38,429 nt of DNA from Helochares maculicollis (GCA_033557835.1 JAWQRO010000468.1:1-38429), one strand, 5' to 3'; shown: positions 23,101 through 31,490, counted from the first letter of the stretch. Notes: a model not told the origin generated them from the sequence alone. Numbers and translations: made by a program.

Positions 23101-26100
23101 TGTGTTCAAAACGAGAAGGTAAGGAGCTGCTTTACCTCACATTCCTCAACTCTTTTGTAAAGTGATTTCCAGCTAACGAAACTAAAACCTACTTTGTAAT
23201 ATTAAAATATCAATCTGATGTACATACATTATATATTATTGAGAAAATATTATTAACATTATTATTGTAACAGAAAATCTTATTATTAATAAATATTTTA
23301 TCAAGTTCCCTGAGAATTTGGTTTACTGAAATAAAATGAGCCTCCAGCTCCAATTTTTTTTTGTTTGTTTTACATAAATATTTTGTGTTTACTTTGAAGT
23401 CTGTGTGGGGTGTTTTTATACGTTGTGCAAAATTGACTAAATGATTGTGATGGTTTTTGCTAAAAGAGGGTTTTTCTTTTAAGTTTGTCACGAGTTGCAC
23501 TTAGAGAGTGTTTTGGGAGAGATTTTTGCACAACGGATGGTATCACCCTGTACAATGACATTTATTTCATAATGATCGTTCACTTATTTTAAGTTGCGAA
23601 GCTGTGCACTGATTTTTCATTTGCCGCTTCTCAGGGAATCTTAGTTTTTTTCGTTTCCATTTTTACATTCCTCGCACAATTTTATTTATTTTTTTTATTA
23701 TTCCTCATAGGTCCGTAAAGAGTACCGTAAGTTTATCCGGCGGCATTCGTGGCTTCCCAAATGTCTGGGATGCTCGAAACCGAGTTCGGGGACCGGAAGT
23801 AGCAGCGGAAATTCTGGTCTGGGCAAGGAGCACCGAACGAGCATGTACGGGGGTTCGAACGGCAACCCGTGTGGCCCTAACTCTCATTCCACGGACAATT
23901 CAGTACTGACGCCTCATGGAACAAGTGTGGGTACCAACAATATAGTCATCTCGAATAATTTAAATAACGTGCGCCCCACTCCACTAGTCCTTACAAGAAC
24001 AGACCTCAACAATGCTAGTACCACCACGACAAATCACAATCGACTGCATAATATACCACAACAAGGTACTGCCACAAGCTTCGAGCAGCTCTGCTTTAGC
24101 AATTAATATTTTGTGATTGTCTCTTTTTTCGTGTTGTTTTTTTTTTTTATTGATTGATTAATAAGTCATCAATAATTTTCATTAACGCTGATAAGTCATG
24201 AATTTTGGATTAATAAGCCAATGAGTTTGATATGTCAAAGAGTTTGGCTGATAAGTCGATGAGTTTGATTAATAAGTGCTACTTGGATTAATAAATCATT
24301 GAGTATTACAATGCCAGTTGTTGCATTTCTGACGTGTGACATGTATTGCAACTAAATTGCTTGAACTAATGTGTTTTCAGTAGTGATCCCCTCATTATTC
24401 TAAATTTCCACTGAATAAATCAAAACTAAATGCATTAACCTTTTACCCATTAGAAAAACATTTTAGATGCCGAATGTTAACAAAATCTCCGCCTGTCTTA
24501 ACTTTTTCAAATTTTTAAAATATCTTTGAAACCTAAACCCTAAATTTCTTACACTTGAAATGCCTTTAAAACCCATTTTTTAGATTTTTAAATTGATTCG
24601 GTTAAGTAGCTAAGAATTACAATAACCAATAACGCTTTGTGGTAATGATCAAGCGAATTTGAGTTTAGCTGAGTTATAGTGAGCTGCCATAATCTTAAAG
24701 TGTGGGTAGTTTGTGCTTATAAAAACCTGACTCATTAAACAATAAATTGTACAAAACTGAGGGAGATGGATATAATTTGGGTTATAAATGTTCATTTGGA
24801 AATTCATACTCGGGTTGTGTCACGCTCTAAAATTTGTGTGCATTTTTAGAATTCTGGCAAACTTTTTCCGTTGGAACTTTTCTCTTAGTTCCCAAATGAA
24901 ACCAGGAAAAGATGTGTAATGACGATGTAATTTCGCGTGTTTTGTGTTTGAAATAGGTTGAAATTTAGAAGGGAATCCACATAAGTGAAGATATCAGTTG
25001 CAATACTGTAATACTGCAATCCCCTAGTAATTTTTTGAGCTGCTTACTAACTTCTTGTGAGGTGCTGTGGTGGTGCGTGCATTGCGTGCCTCCCTATCTA
25101 CGCATGTCTTCCTTCCTTTTAACTAACGGTGGTAAGAACTAACAGCGCTTTTAGCTTTATGTAAACTAACAATTTGGTGAAGGAGCCCTCTGTGTTGCAG
25201 TTGCAGCGGGACTGGAATTCCCGGAGTTGTACCAGTATGAACCGTGTGGGCAAAATCCCTGCCCCCACTTCTACTTCAGGCACCACGGCTGCTACTCTTT
25301 CACGCCCCCCGCGAGCCGGTGCCGGAACACCTCCGCCTACTCATGAGACCCCTAATACTTCTACGCTACCTTACATACGTAACTTTTATAAAAATTCTGC
25401 TCTTAACTCAAATCTGCCTAAATCAGCCTCTACTTGGGGGCCTCTGCACAAACCTTTGCACTGGAAGGTAGGCGTAGTTTTATGGAGTGCATGACCTATT
25501 TTCCTTCTCTTATCAATTAACAGAATTTCTTTTGTACTAACAGGCTACTTCGTAACCGAACGCGGCAGATAAATCAGTCTTACTTTCTATATTATATTAA
25601 GATCTTAGTTGCCACTTTACATAATGTGGCCAATTTTTATATTTATAAGAGTGTGTGTGTATATGTTTTTCTGTGTCTATGTTGCAAGTTTTATGTTCTG
25701 TTAGAATTTGGATTGAAGGGACCGAATGAAATTTTCGGTAAAATAAATTGATGTCAAAATTGTTTACAATTGCATGTATACGAAGTATATTTTCACATTC
25801 ATAAACAAATTGTCATAAGTTTTTGCTTGTAATACGGGTGTGTTTGGGTGTGTTTTTGTCAAAAATGCACAGAGAGCATTGCCGCCTTTGCTGTGGGTGT
25901 TCCTGGGCTAATTTAATGTTTCAGACTTTAGAGACCATAACACATCAGCTGAAAAGTCCATAGGATCACCTATAAAACAACTTTTTGGCAAAATTCTTTC
26001 AACTTTATTCATCCACATACTCCCCTGCAACAACGATGCAGTCATTCCAACACTTTTCCAACAATGTGATACTTTTCATGTGGGATTTCCTCAATCCGCA

Positions 26101-27862
26101 GGTCTATCTCCATAAATAGCAACTGACTAATGCCATTAAAGCCAGCACTCGGATTCGTGCCGTGCCAAAATGAGAAACCATCGCACATATTTGATCGATG
26201 TTATATAAATACCTCACCCACAGCTTGCTTTACTCCATTTCAACATCGACCCACCTTTATTGAGAATCTTAGAATGATGACTCATTTTTGATCTAAAAAT
26301 AAGGCTCTGTTTCGGCGATCACATGCTCTGGGTGAGGTTCATCATCTTCTGCCCCCTCAGCTGACTGCTGATTTAACTCTGTAATGTAGGGGTGGGTACA
26401 AGTTTTGTCCATTATTACATATCGACCCAAAAAGTCCTTTCTCTCTTGGCGAAACAACTCCAAAGATCTCTCAGAATCAGCGATTTATTGTTTTTGGTCC
26501 TCTGAGAGTAAACATGGCACCCATTTCGAGAAAGACTCACCTATTAACAATTGCTAATGCAAAATGCAGCCGACATACTCCTTTGATATCTTTAAGGTGT
26601 GTAATTATCTCTTGCAACATCACTTTATGGTTTGCCAAGATGATTTTGTGTTCGATGCTTTCTGTGTCACCACTTTTTATGAATCACCAAAGCATTTGGC
26701 ATAGTTGGTATTTGTGAAGCCGAGTTTAGAGTCAGCAAACCATTTCTCCATCATTTATCTCTACTGAACAGAGTAAGACTAAAACTAAGTCAAGCTTTCC
26801 CCACCAAAAACAATGATAAACCAACACACGAAATTGCTTTGCATCCATTTTCTTCTACATCTCAAAAATAGCATCGCAACATCCACTGCAACTTGTGACC
26901 ACATATGGATGTTTCATTAGCAGCGCTGCTTAGCCTACAGACTTTTCAGCGAATGTGTTACACTAAATTTGGGGCCATACATGTACTGTGTTACCCGCTA
27001 TACGATTACATTTTTTTTTGGGTGTGTTTATTGTGCGATTTGTGAGGGTACAATCCATACAGGATATTGCTGGGGTGGCTCTAATTTCATTTTCTGTCTA
27101 CAGAACATTTCTTTTAAGTCGTACAGTCGAGATTCTGGGCACGGAGGATCGGAACAAGAGGATTCCCCGAGATCTCACATGGTGGACGCCCCCCCGAATA
27201 ACGCCAAAGATGTGCGCCGCCAGCCGTACTTAAGCGCCGAATACAATCAGCCTATGGGTAACAACGTACAACAATCGGAATTCAGTGACTACAATCGCAC
27301 AAACACCATCCCGCACCCGAAGCACCTGCCACTGCCGCAAAGTCTTCAGCCACACGTGCGCAAAAAGAACGGAAATTTCATGCGACCGGCGAGCCCTTGG
27401 AATCATACGTACACCGAAATTCACGATGGGAGGCAAGCTAGAGGCTTAGTGCCCGAGGATGATCCCGTTTATGAGGAGATTGAGCGGAATGATATTCAGG
27501 TTTCGGATATGAGCGATGAAGATGGTAAACGGCAAAGTGACATGAGTCGACAATCCTCCAGGTCTTACGGAGACCACAGGCCTTTGATTCCTTACAGTCC
27601 TGCGGCTGATAGAAGCATCCAGTCGTCGTTGGAAGCTGTGGCGAAGTCTCATGCCAAAGAGCATAGATACGTTCCGGACAAGGAACAATATCGCATGATG
27701 CGCCAGAATATGTACAGAGGCGACGCGGCAAGGTCTTTGGCGGCTGTTTTGGATGGTGAGACCGTAGTGTGCCATTTAGAACCGCAAGAGAGGTATCCCC
27801 ACGATCCTTACGCATCTAGAACTCTGGTCCAGCATATGCTGCCGCAATACAGTGAGAGTTAG
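10993..27862 (+). CDS. Cirl: Latrophilin-like adhesion GPCR (Cirl), gene span, 5' exon missing
   Basis: The gene encodes a calcium-independent receptor for latrotoxin type adhesion GPCR, a plasma-membrane, autoproteolysed receptor of neurons and epithelia. Coding exons by splice consensus and phase: 10993-11182, then either 11946-12052 or 12236-12342, then 17689-18006, 18959-19621, 19851-20449, 20543-20708, 20771-20982, 21764-21861, 22950-23118, 23711-24065 (or read through to a stop at 24106), 25201-25467 and 27104-27862. Phases match at every junction except 24065 to 25201. The module order is rhamnose-binding lectin, Thr/Pro linker, hormone-receptor motif, GAIN with GPS, seven transmembrane helices and a long cytoplasmic tail; olfactomedin is absent, as in arthropods. 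About 1300 codons are visible. The signal-peptide exon was not found. Repeat arrays and transposons fill the introns. Confidence 0.95.
11946..12052 (+). CDS. Cirl: Cirl alternative exon A: C-terminal half of lectin domain
   Basis: TTTCAG comes before and GTTAGT after. Entered in phase 2, the exon completes arginine and reads CDFQRNCSILVNNQVF, then GEDPCAGTAKYVEAHYTCL, leaving in phase 1. The conserved lectin text DPC.GT.KY.EAHY.C and the cysteines are kept, so it is a functional-looking version of the same subdomain as the exon at 12236. It has one extra residue in the GED loop and one fewer at the end, giving the same 107-nt length. It diverges more from the usual latrophilin sequence (VNNQVFGED instead of ..TSMFGD), so it may be the specialised variant. 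Confidence 0.88.
12236..12342 (+). CDS. Cirl: Cirl alternative exon B: C-terminal half of lectin domain
   Basis: CCTCAG precedes the exon and GTAAGT follows it. Entered in phase 2, it completes arginine and reads CSNYQNCSIPASTSMFGD, then PCAGTLKYLEAHYQCLP, leaving in phase 1. SMFGDPC.GT.KYLEAHYQC is the form familiar from insect latrophilins, so this is probably the canonical version. It starts 183 nt after exon A ends. Splicing A to B would put B out of frame, so one transcript can use only one of the two. Confidence 0.92.
12440..15745. repeat. ~30-copy tandem array in a Cirl intron, ~100-107-bp units
   Basis: Repeated blocks read CTACGTTGCT.NTCCAATTTAGAT, then TTACAAGAGCTAACCTGACA, TGTCTTTACATGGACTGATC, TAAATCGACCTGA and runs of CTGACCTGA/CTTGACTTGA. 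The spacing between ACGTTGCT copies is mostly 97-107 bp, with a few longer or missing units. Sequence drifts gradually at both ends (the first clear unit is near 12640, with traces from 12440). Each unit contains ATTTAGAT and its complement ATCTAAAT about 40 bp apart, so monomers can fold. No coding potential. Confidence 0.95.
15746..17688 (+). other. Rest of the long Cirl intron
   Basis: Less repetitive, more GC-balanced sequence between the tandem array and the Thr/Pro exon. 16020-16500 and 16660-17150 contain overlapping open frames on both strands but no recognisable protein or splice-framed exon. They could be conserved non-coding sequence; this cannot be judged from one genome. Confidence 0.45.
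17689..18006 (+). CDS. Cirl: Cirl exon: Thr/Pro/Ser-rich linker
   Basis: TTCCTTAG precedes and GTTGGT follows, a weak donor supported by phase. Entered in phase 1, it gives AATTTTTNRPSPPWLITSQP, then stretches rich in proline, threonine and serine (six prolines in a row at about 17785-17802). NRPSPPW is a landmark of insect latrophilins. The composition suggests an extended, O-glycosylated stalk between the lectin and hormone-receptor modules. It leaves in phase 1 (after KKVI) and joins the exon at 18959 to give a VDSTT junction. Confidence 0.9.
18070..18404. mobile_element. 335-bp near-perfect foldback (MITE-like) in a Cirl intron
   Basis: The left arm starts AGTACTGGACTCTATATATG at 18070. 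The right arm is its reverse complement ending at 18404, and the pairing continues nearly base for base to a centre near 18237 around TTGACCTTAGTCAAAGGTCAA. Arms are about 160 nt with only a few mismatches (for example AACCAGG versus CCTGTT, GGCCTTTTTC versus GAAAAAGGCGG). It has no coding capacity, as expected for a foldback MITE. It lies 63 nt after a Cirl exon. Confidence 0.93.
18959..19621 (+). CDS. Cirl: Cirl exon: hormone-receptor motif and start of GAIN domain
   Basis: ATTTGCAG precedes the exon and GTAAGT follows it. The HRM comprises FCKPVTLRSIFWNWTRSG, then QPCPGGTKGFARWKC and WTPQYPDLSECRSVWL, with the conserved cysteines and the W..T..G....CP.G..G...W.C pattern. Next comes the helical GAIN subdomain A (GGDMMITTKIIQKMAQKM, then EMLNDVIRTGSNLLD and WRDLSHKEQMRVATSLL). 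Phases are 1 in and 1 out. The extracellular part continues in the next exon. Confidence 0.95.
19851..20449 (+). CDS. Cirl: Cirl exon: GAIN subdomain B, GPS cleavage site, TM1
   Basis: TTTTTAG precedes and GTATGT follows. SVRVLETKSV and IELPKGALLE open the beta-rich GAIN part. The GPS motif is complete: CVFWDY, STWSEEGC and TICLCEHLTNFAIL, with both W residues, four cysteines and the HL/T cleavage triad. The residues after the cleavage point (TNFAILMDV) form the presumed tethered agonist. The first transmembrane helix follows at about 20356-20436 (IITYVGCIVSVICLILAVAT). The exon leaves in phase 0. Confidence 0.96.
20543..20708 (+). CDS. Cirl: Cirl exon: TM2-TM3
   Basis: GTTCCAG precedes and GTAAGA follows. 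It reads RTTIHCNLCVCLLIAELLFM (TM2), AGIGQTENQILCGI (loop with the conserved cysteine) and AVLQYFFLCAFVWMFFEG (TM3), text typical of latrophilins. Phase 0 in, phase 1 out; the following intron is only 62 nt. Confidence 0.96.
20771..20982 (+). CDS. Cirl: Cirl exon: TM4, second extracellular loop, start of TM5
   Basis: ATTTCAG precedes and GTAAGT follows. FQLYVMLIEVFE, then YYLISYVIPLLIVGISFAIN (TM4), the loop YGTEQHCWL with the cysteine that pairs with TM3, and IYSFVIPVLVVIV (TM5 start). Phase 1 in, phase 0 out. Confidence 0.96.
20990..21640. repeat. Degenerate palindromic simple repeat in Cirl intron
   Basis: About 620 bp made of variants of TTGAGACTTAAGTCTCGAGA, with many short self-complementary words (CTCAAG/CTTGAG, TCTCGAGA, AGTCTCGAGACT). 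The period is irregular, roughly 12-25 bp. No coding potential. Confidence 0.8.
21764..21861 (+). CDS. Cirl: Cirl exon: end of TM5 and third intracellular loop
   Basis: TTTCAG precedes and GTAATT follows. It encodes CNLIFLAMAIVKMCKHAN, then KEHSRLASAR. Phase 0 in, phase 2 out. The positively charged loop is the G-protein contact region of this receptor class. Confidence 0.93.
21862..22949 (+). other. Cirl intron, no exon supported
   Basis: AT-rich; 22600-22800 carries weak repeats of CTGATCTG/TAATATG-like words. Open frames at 22076-22318 and the upstream extension from 22840 have no family resemblance and are not needed by the phase. Confidence 0.55.
22950..23118 (+). CDS. Cirl: Cirl exon: TM6-TM7
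   Basis: TGTTTTTAG precedes and GTAAGG follows. It encodes TWLKGAIVLVFLLGLTWAFG (TM6), VVMAYIFAGFNTLQGFFIFV (TM7) and FHCVQNEK, which closes the receptor core and is nearly invariant in latrophilins. Phase 2 in, phase 0 out. Confidence 0.96.
23711..24106 (+). CDS. Cirl: Cirl exon: proximal cytoplasmic tail, two possible ends
   Basis: CTCATAG precedes. VRKEYRKFIRRHSWLPKC is the conserved juxtamembrane start of the tail, followed by a low-complexity Ser/Gly/Asn/Thr-rich stretch. A donor-like GTACTG after CAACAAG would end the exon at 24065 in phase 1. If unspliced, the frame stops at TAA 24104-24106 after TSFEQLCFSN, giving a short-tail receptor; an AATAAA lies at 24414-24419. The next tail exon needs a phase-0 partner, so splicing at 24065 does not simply join it. 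Confidence 0.85.
   Translation, partial: VRKEYRKFIRRHSWLPKCLGCSKPSSGTGSSSGNSGLGKEHRTSMYGGSNGNPCGPNSHSTDNSVLTPHGTSVGTNNIVISNNLNNVRPTPLVLTRTDLNNASTTTTNHNRLHNIPQQGTATSFEQLCFSN
24107..25200 (+). other. Cirl intron or alternative 3' UTR
   Basis: 24150-24310 is a degenerate repeat of GATTAATAAGTCATNGAGTTT. AATAAA is present at 24414. The remainder is AT-rich with no supported exon, although the frame mismatch between its flanking exons suggests that a small exon may be hidden here. Confidence 0.5.
25201..25467 (+). CDS. Cirl: Cirl exon: middle cytoplasmic tail
   Basis: TTGCAG precedes and GTAGGC follows. Read in phase 0, it gives MNRVGKIPAPTSTSGTTAAT, a proline/threonine-rich stretch, then SASTWGPLHKPLHWK, which joins in phase 0 to NISFKSYSRDSGHGG at 27104. 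A second CAG six bases in (TTGCAGTTGCAG) would remove two residues. Joined instead to a phase-1 donor at 24065, the exon would be read in another frame and stop at about 25346. Confidence 0.8.
25940..26958 (-). mobile_element. Degenerate mariner in Cirl intron, TA flanks intact
   Basis: The left end ACACATCAGCTGAAAAGTCC at 25940 matches, with a few mismatches, the reverse complement of the right end finishing at 26958. TA duplications flank it at 25938-25939 and 26959-26960. At 1019 bp it is internally shortened. Minus-strand translation across frames near 26520-26360 shows relics such as LELFRQE, KDFLGRYVIMDKTC, resembling the mariner region around the first catalytic residue. It lies antisense to Cirl in the last intron. 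Confidence 0.85.
27104..27862 (+). CDS. Cirl: Cirl last coding exon: distal cytoplasmic tail
   Basis: CTGTCTACAG precedes. Phase 0 entry gives NISFKSYSRDSGHGGSEQED, then a hydrophilic tail with PLIPYSPAADRSIQSSL, the acidic DDPVYEEIERND patch (possible tyrosine phosphorylation site), VSDMSDEDGKRQSDMSRQSS, and the end LVQHMLPQYSES before TAG 27860-27862. DPVYEEIER..QVSDMSDEDG is typical of insect Cirl tails. The final residues do not resemble the C-terminal PDZ ligand of vertebrate latrophilins. Confidence 0.95.
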   Translation, partial: NISFKSYSRDSGHGGSEQEDSPRSHMVDAPPNNAKDVRRQPYLSAEYNQPMGNNVQQSEFSDYNRTNTIPHPKHLPLPQSLQPHVRKKNGNFMRPASPWNHTYTEIHDGRQARGLVPEDDPVYEEIERNDIQVSDMSDEDGKRQSDMSRQSSRSYGDHRPLIPYSPAADRSIQSSLEAVAKSHAKEHRYVPDKEQYRMMRQNMYRGDAARSLAAVLDGETVVCHLEPQERYPHDPYASRTLVQHMLPQYSES

Positions 27863-28870
27863 AAAACTGCCATTTGCAAGTGTATATCTGTGATTACCAC
27901 ATGATCAGACGTTAGGTCATTATTAATTAGTAAGCTCAGCTCGTGTGAATGATGATGATGGAAAGTGATAATTTTATAATAATGAACTATTTTAATATAA
28001 AATATTTATGTGAATACGAATGTCTTATCTAAATGTGAGTTATTCGAGTCATGCTGTTACATTTTCTCTTTGACAAACGAAAAAATTCAAGAAGAAAAAA
28101 AAACAAAATTATTTCTCCTGATATTTTTGTGATGATGTACCTTTTCATACCTACTCGGCTCAGTTTGCTTCCTTTGGGTGCCTATGGCGGGTGAGGCCCT
28201 GCGAATGTCAGCCAATGAATCGTGAGTAGTGGGGGTATTTTCAGGTAGCGATTGTGCGAGACGAGGAACTTTCACAGAGGATGTAAAGTGCGTTTCAAGC
28301 CAACCGATGTCTTCGAAAGGAAATTGGTGAAAAATCCGGCCAAACATCTCTTCTTCGTTTGGTTTTTCCATCAGTTCCGTGAACACGCCCCTTCACGACT
28401 CGCCGGCCCAGCTAAAGAGCCATATTCTTGGCACCGCCCATGAAAAATCGCTCGCCATATTTAAACGGAGGAAGCTAACGACAAGAGAAACACGCTTTTT
28501 ACGTATTTTACTCATGAGAAATAGTTTGTACCATATGAAAAATAGTTCATATGCTCCCTTCTTGTTCTGGTTGGATGAGTTCCCAGTAAAATTTTCAAGC
28601 TTTATTTATTGTTTAGTTGTAAGTAGGGAGTCGCAAAACGTCCTTTTTTAAAAGTGTATCTTTCGTAATTTATTTGCGCTTCGAATTTTACTGGGTTTTA
28701 AATAAATTAGCGCTTCATACCAGATGTCGAGTTATTAGCCTGCACGAAAATTGTAAATACAGAAATTCCCTGATGTTTAGAATGGTTATAAAAACTCAGT
28801 ATATTTAAACTTACTTCTGCTATCAAACATACAATAAATAAAATTTTGTAAACTACCTAGTGATAGCCGT

Positions 28871-28998
28871 CGGGGGCTCCGGGAAGCTCGCTTCCAATCC
28901 CGCCATTTATTTTTTTATTTATATTATTATATTATTTAATTTTTTATCGACTTATATGTATATTATTCTTAATCAAGGGCATGTTCGCGGAGCCCCCG
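28871..28998 (+). promoter_or_regulatory. GC-rich closing stem in the Cirl 3' UTR
   Basis: CGGGGGCTCCG (28871-28881) and CGGAGCCCCCG (28988-28998) are perfect 11-base complements enclosing about 106 nt of mostly AT-only sequence. Directly inside the left arm, GGAAG-CTCG-CTTCC is a perfect small hairpin. Such GC islands stand out in the AT-rich UTR. A structured RNA element is inferred; function unknown. Confidence 0.6.
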
Positions 28999-29245
28999 AA
29001 ACGATGTATACTGTAAAGAGATGATGTTGAAAGTTTTAAAATATAACTGAGATTACTTAATTAATAATATGTTAAGTAATATTATGTTTATTGTAAATAT
29101 TGTATAGTGCTTTGTACATGTTGATTAATGGTATTTCATTAGTCAGGAATAAGTTGTTACTGCTATGTTTCCCCATAGCCAATATAAACATTACACCATT
29201 GTAAGAAAGAACTTGTATTTAAATTTAACATCATAAAGTCTGACC

Positions 29246-29251
29246 AATAAA
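29246..29251 (+). terminator. Distal polyadenylation signal of Cirl
   Basis: AATAAA followed about 20 nt later by a GT/T-rich run. It is the last good signal before the carnitine carrier promoter. Confidence 0.6.
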
Positions 29252-29271
29252 TTTTAATTTTCTCCTAGTTT

Positions 29272-30140
29272 GGTTTTTTTTTTCACTTTACCTTCCTTTC
29301 GCCGCATTTATCGCACATTATAGTAGTAAGTAGATGCATTATTGCTATTAAAGTAACAGTTTAATAGTTTAAGCATAAAGTGAGCTTTCAGTCGACAAAG
29401 AAATTTCATACTCGGTGTAAAGTTAAGCTAACACTTTACAGAAAAAACTAAATATCTACTTCGTGCATTTCGAATAAAATGATTAGTAGTGCAATAAGCA
29501 TCAACCTTAGAGCCGAACCACTCTTCTTAGGTATTTAGTGAATATTTCGAGCAACCGTGCTAAGAAGAATTAATAACGAGATGGATCTACATTTAAGAGT
29601 TAAAAAATATTGAAAGTGAATTCTAAGTAAAATATTAGGAATGTCAGCAAAAACTAGACTCTAAAATTAAATCTTCAAAGTTTTAAGGTAAGTAAGTCAG
29701 GGTTTCAGAATAAAACTTTGAGAATAAGAAGCTCAAAATCATTTCAAGACTAGAAATTAAAAGGATTGTAGGCTTCAGGCTAACGAGTTTCAAGTATAAT
29801 TATTAAAAATTCAAGCTGAACAGATAAAAGTCCGGGGCTTAAAATTAAGAATGTTTAGAGCGTAGAGTCAAAATGGATTCAGGGTCCTTAAAAACGTGGA
29901 GATTTAGCAAAATACTTCGTACAGTAATACCACATAATATGTATTATATGGTAATACACGGATGTAAAAATTATTAAAATACCTTATTGCATTTTAAGTG
30001 TGAATGCTTGTATAGGCAACACAAATTACAAACCAAAGCTATCAACTAATTGTGAAGAGAGAGTAGGAAACATATTGATGTTATTTGAATTGCAACAAGT
30101 TTGACTTGAAATAGTATAAGATATGCAAACTGTTTTGGTG
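29272..30140. other. Intergenic stretch between Cirl and the carnitine carrier
   Basis: AT-rich sequence; 29640-29900 has loosely repeated TTCAAG/TTTCAG/TTAAAA words that resemble the intronic repeat at 20990-21640 but much weaker. No gene seen. Confidence 0.5.
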
Positions 30141-30172
30141 TGACGTCATGTACGTCAAACTTCTTACGTCAC
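30141..30172 (+). promoter_or_regulatory. CRE-like cluster upstream of the carnitine carrier
   Basis: A full palindromic TGACGTCA at 30141-30148 is followed by two more TACGTCA half-type sites within 24 bp (30151-30157 and TTACGTCAC at 30164-30172). It lies about 110-140 bp before the carrier's ATG, a good position for core promoter elements bound by CREB/ATF or related bZIP factors. The binding factor is inferred. Confidence 0.55.
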
Positions 30173-30281
30173 TTGTCATTTTCAATTGTTTTATTTCGTA
30201 ACCTCACTAAAGTGATAGTGACGGCCTGTTTTCATTGAGTTTCGTATCCAGGTGCAATCTGTGAAGAAATAAACCACCAAA

Positions 30282-30374
30282 ATGGGTGATATGGGCACTG
30301 TTCAATACTTTATCGCAGGGGGATTCGGTGGCATATGTACAGTAGTCACCGGACATCCTTTCGACACAATTAAG
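30282..30374 (+). CDS. colt: Mitochondrial carnitine/acylcarnitine carrier, exon 1
   Basis: This is the SLC25A20 type inner-membrane carrier (congested-like trachea in flies), which exchanges acylcarnitine for carnitine and feeds fatty acids into beta-oxidation. The ATG in AAAATGG starts MGDMGTVQYFIAGGFGGICT, then VVTGHPFDTIK. GGFGG....GHP.D..K is the first half of the first Px[DE]xx[KR] carrier signature, with the first transmembrane helix. AAG/GTTGTT ends the exon in phase 0 at 30374 and joins VRLQTMP of exon 2. The start is chosen because it gives the normal short N-terminus and follows a CRE-like promoter region. Confidence 0.92.
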
Positions 30375-31214
30375 GTTGTTAATTTTAATTTAAAAAGTCC
30401 CCTTTGGGTTATTTAAAGTTTGGTTGAACTTTGGAACCACTGATTTTGAACCTACGATTTTTTTATTTTTGGCATATCTTGCTCTATTTTTATGACGTTT
30501 TCACAGCGCAATCGTGTTTTTCTTGCACAGCCCTATTTTCCTCGCACAGCCTTGCTTAGCCCTGTTCCCCTTTCAAGGCCCTATGTTCCTTGCAGAACCT
30601 TGTTTACCTTGCCGATCACTATTTGCCTTGCGGATATCTACTTTCCTGGCAAATGTTAATTTTATTCATAAAGCTAAACAGATTTTAAAAGGATTCTGCC
30701 TCTTTTTCACAATTTTAGAATCAAGTGACCATTGCATGGTTTTTAGAAGATGAACATAATTGATGTTGAAATATGTTTAGATGAAGACCGTACACTACCA
30801 TTGTTTTAATAGGCATACTTAAAAAATCATAACATTTCATTCCATTTCGAATAGATTTTTTCAGTTAACCACTTGGTAAAATGTTTTTGCCGGAATTGTA
30901 TGATAACTGTGCAATTGACAACTCTTAAGTAAATACCTTGTGGGGTAATGACGGGAGAAATGTTTCGTAAGTGACAATTTCGATGTGTCAATATCAGGCA
31001 GGTGACTAGATTTGGTTGTATTATTATGAAATGCCTTTTAAGATAAACTTGGGGTCTCTGGGGAAGAGGATACATTCGATCCTGACGTAAATTTCCAGTT
31101 GACAAAAAACAATGTTAGAAGTATTTTTCAAATCAAGTGTATCTCGTTTTGAATATGCAGAAGGCAGTCACTATACAACGCCTGCTTAATGTCATCAAAT
31201 CTCTGAGAAAAGTA

Positions 31215-31490
31215 TGACCAAATTCAAAAATGGACAGTTGGTTTCCCCATGATGACAATGCTTCAGCTCACTGCTGAAATGTCTAGACTAAACATTTGAA
31301 TACTACACAACCGTAAGATCATGAACACCCTCCTTACAGCTCGAACCTTGCTCCTTGTGATTTTGCAATGTTCCGGCAAGAATGCGCCTTACTTTTTTGT
31401 GAAATTTGGAAGGTCTAGTTTAGGTTTCGGAGGGCAAAGAGAGATACTGAAGGTGATGGAAGTTTATTTGGATAAAATTATGTAAATAAA
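31215..31490 (+). pseudogene. Mariner transposase relic
   Basis: The plus strand reads, across frames, HDDNASAH (second catalytic D region), FEYYTT, EHPPYSSNLAPCDFAMF (third catalytic D region) and FRQECALLF. No terminal repeats were recognised and stops are frequent. The relic is in sense orientation to the carrier gene. Confidence 0.75.

Larger units (their letters stand above)
27863..29270 (+). other. Cirl: Cirl 3' UTR
   Basis: About 1.4 kb of AT-rich sequence follows the stop. Polyadenylation signals are visible at 28833-28842 (two overlapping AATAAA) and at 29246-29251, the latter followed by TTTGGTTTTTTTTTTC, a good T-rich downstream element. The inverted pair at 28871-28998 described separately sits between the two sites. 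An open frame at 28379-28651 has no family resemblance. Confidence 0.6.

Noticed and set aside
30827..31105. Minus-strand open frame in carrier intron 1
   Set aside because: No domain, no splice context; adjacent to a mariner relic on the opposite strand but not matching it.
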